A DNA stretch of 23,707 nt. Source: CAYFMP01 sp964344215 (GTDB lineage Bacteria; Pseudomonadota; Alphaproteobacteria; Rhodospirillales; Casp-alpha2). The notes under the pieces were generated by a model, which made no database searches, was not told where the DNA came from, and was given only the letters and a program-made list of their open reading frames with translations. This document shows, piece by piece, positions 23,300 to 23,707 of this stretch. Where the stretch lies: NCBI GenBank assembly GCA_964344215.1, contig CAYFMP010000061.1:1-23707 (forward strand). Reading direction: 5' to 3'. Numbering within the stretch: the first letter of the stretch is position 1; every line of letters begins with the position of its first letter. The position numbers were made by a program, and so were the translations under genes.

Positions 23300-23551
23300 G
23301 GATGCGCCTCCCCTGGACCCCCGATTTGCCGGAACGTTGAACCCGATCCGAACCGCTTGCAAGGCCAAATCGCCACGCCGTCGGCTGGCGACGCGGCGGC
23401 GTCGCCCATGGGACAGACAGGGGCGCTTGACGGTGCGATTGGAACGCGATTAGCTAGGTTCATCCAGCAACCCCGCCGCCGACCGATGCGGCGCCAAAAA
23501 AGAGGCCCCGGGGGTGCTCGGCGTCGGCTGGGAGGGCGATACGGTAATCCG

Positions 23552-23707
23552 ATGAGGCGGTATTCGATCTTCAGTCTGGCGCGCAACGCGCTCCGCCACC
23601 ACAGTGGCTGGACCCGGGCCTGGCGCAGTCCCGAGCCGAAACCGTCCTATGACGTCGTCGTCGTCGGCGGCGGCGGCCACGGTCTGGCGACCGCCTATTA
23701 CCTGGCC
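23552..23707 (+). CDS. soxB: sarcosine oxidase subunit beta, N-terminal part (runs off the window)
   Basis: Only the first 52 residues are present, and the frame is open to the last base. The N-terminus (YSIFSLARNAL, then HHSGW and AWRSPEPKPSYD) is characteristic of the beta subunit of heterotetrameric sarcosine oxidase. The dinucleotide-binding strand and loop VVVVGGGGHGLATAYYLA (35-52) follows directly. In the complete enzyme this subunit holds the FAD/FMN sites and oxidises sarcosine to glycine, with the alpha subunit passing the carbon to folate. The remaining sox genes (D, A, G) are expected just downstream. The best SD-like sequence (GGGAGGG) is about 15 nt before the ATG, a little far. 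The gene diverges from the flavoprotein across 252 bp, which suggests shared control. Confidence 0.9.
   Translation, partial: MRRYSIFSLARNALRHHSGWTRAWRSPEPKPSYDVVVVGGGGHGLATAYYLA

Noticed and set aside
23427..23456. TTGACG as a -35 for soxB
   Set aside because: The -35 is good, but at 17-18 nt the -10 candidates (TTAGCT, TAGCTA) match only two of six positions. Not strong enough to list.
23484..23520. T-run (complement of 23496-23501) after a GC-rich stretch, resembling a minus-strand terminator
   Set aside because: The possible stem has only two short 3-bp arms and no minus-strand gene lies upstream of it within the window. soxB runs the other way.
1..23707. CRISPR arrays, tRNA or rRNA genes, insertion sequences, phage integration sites
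   Set aside because: No regularly spaced repeats, tRNA-like arms, transposase frames or long terminal inverted repeats were noticed. The window looks like a conventional chromosome segment.

Overview
The window looks like chromosomal DNA from a high-GC alphaproteobacterium, probably a Rhodospirillales-type lineage. The evidence is strong third-position G/C bias with few AT-rich promoter islands, an adjacent psd-pssA pair, a Tat-exported family-5 binding protein, and dimethylglycine-dehydrogenase-like and sarcosine oxidase genes. This taxonomic call is an inference. No rRNA, tRNA, CRISPR array, insertion sequence or phage core gene was seen. The first 69 bases hold no gene that can be supported.

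Left part (70-4706). On the minus strand lie a secreted caspase-like protein (651-3011) and, downstream of it, a small hypothetical protein (70-546). The caspase gene is divergent from psd and pssA, the two consecutive enzymes that make phosphatidylserine and then phosphatidylethanolamine. Middle left (4703-10875). A minus-strand operon encodes a PadR repressor, a membrane-fusion protein and an RND efflux pump. Its genes overlap at ATGA junctions, and two related palindromes 30 bp apart lie over the presumed promoter. Next come a LysR regulator and a divergent 45-residue small protein, with a pair of similar dyad elements, also 30 bp apart, between them.

Centre (10956-14221). On the plus strand are a GFA-family zinc protein, a small membrane protein of the superinfection-immunity type with an apparently leaderless promoter, a terminator, and a two-gene unit. 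That unit encodes a trimethylamine-methyltransferase (MttB) family protein without pyrrolysine and a PhnD-like binding protein with no signal peptide.

Right part (14218-23707). The minus strand carries a dimethylglycine-dehydrogenase/GcvT-like flavoprotein, a complete peptide-type ABC importer (Tat-exported binding protein, two permeases, one fused double ATPase) and a universal stress protein. Divergent from the flavoprotein, the window ends inside the sarcosine oxidase beta subunit gene soxB.

Read together, the right half suggests uptake and demethylation of methylated amines or betaine-like compounds, with one-carbon units passed to folate by the GcvT-type enzymes. The MttB-like protein and perhaps the GFA protein would be accessory. 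The substrate cannot be read from the sequence. The least conventional parts are the MttB-PhnD pair without any corrinoid partner in view, the altered folate-site motif in the flavoprotein, and the caspase with duplicated four-cysteine modules.
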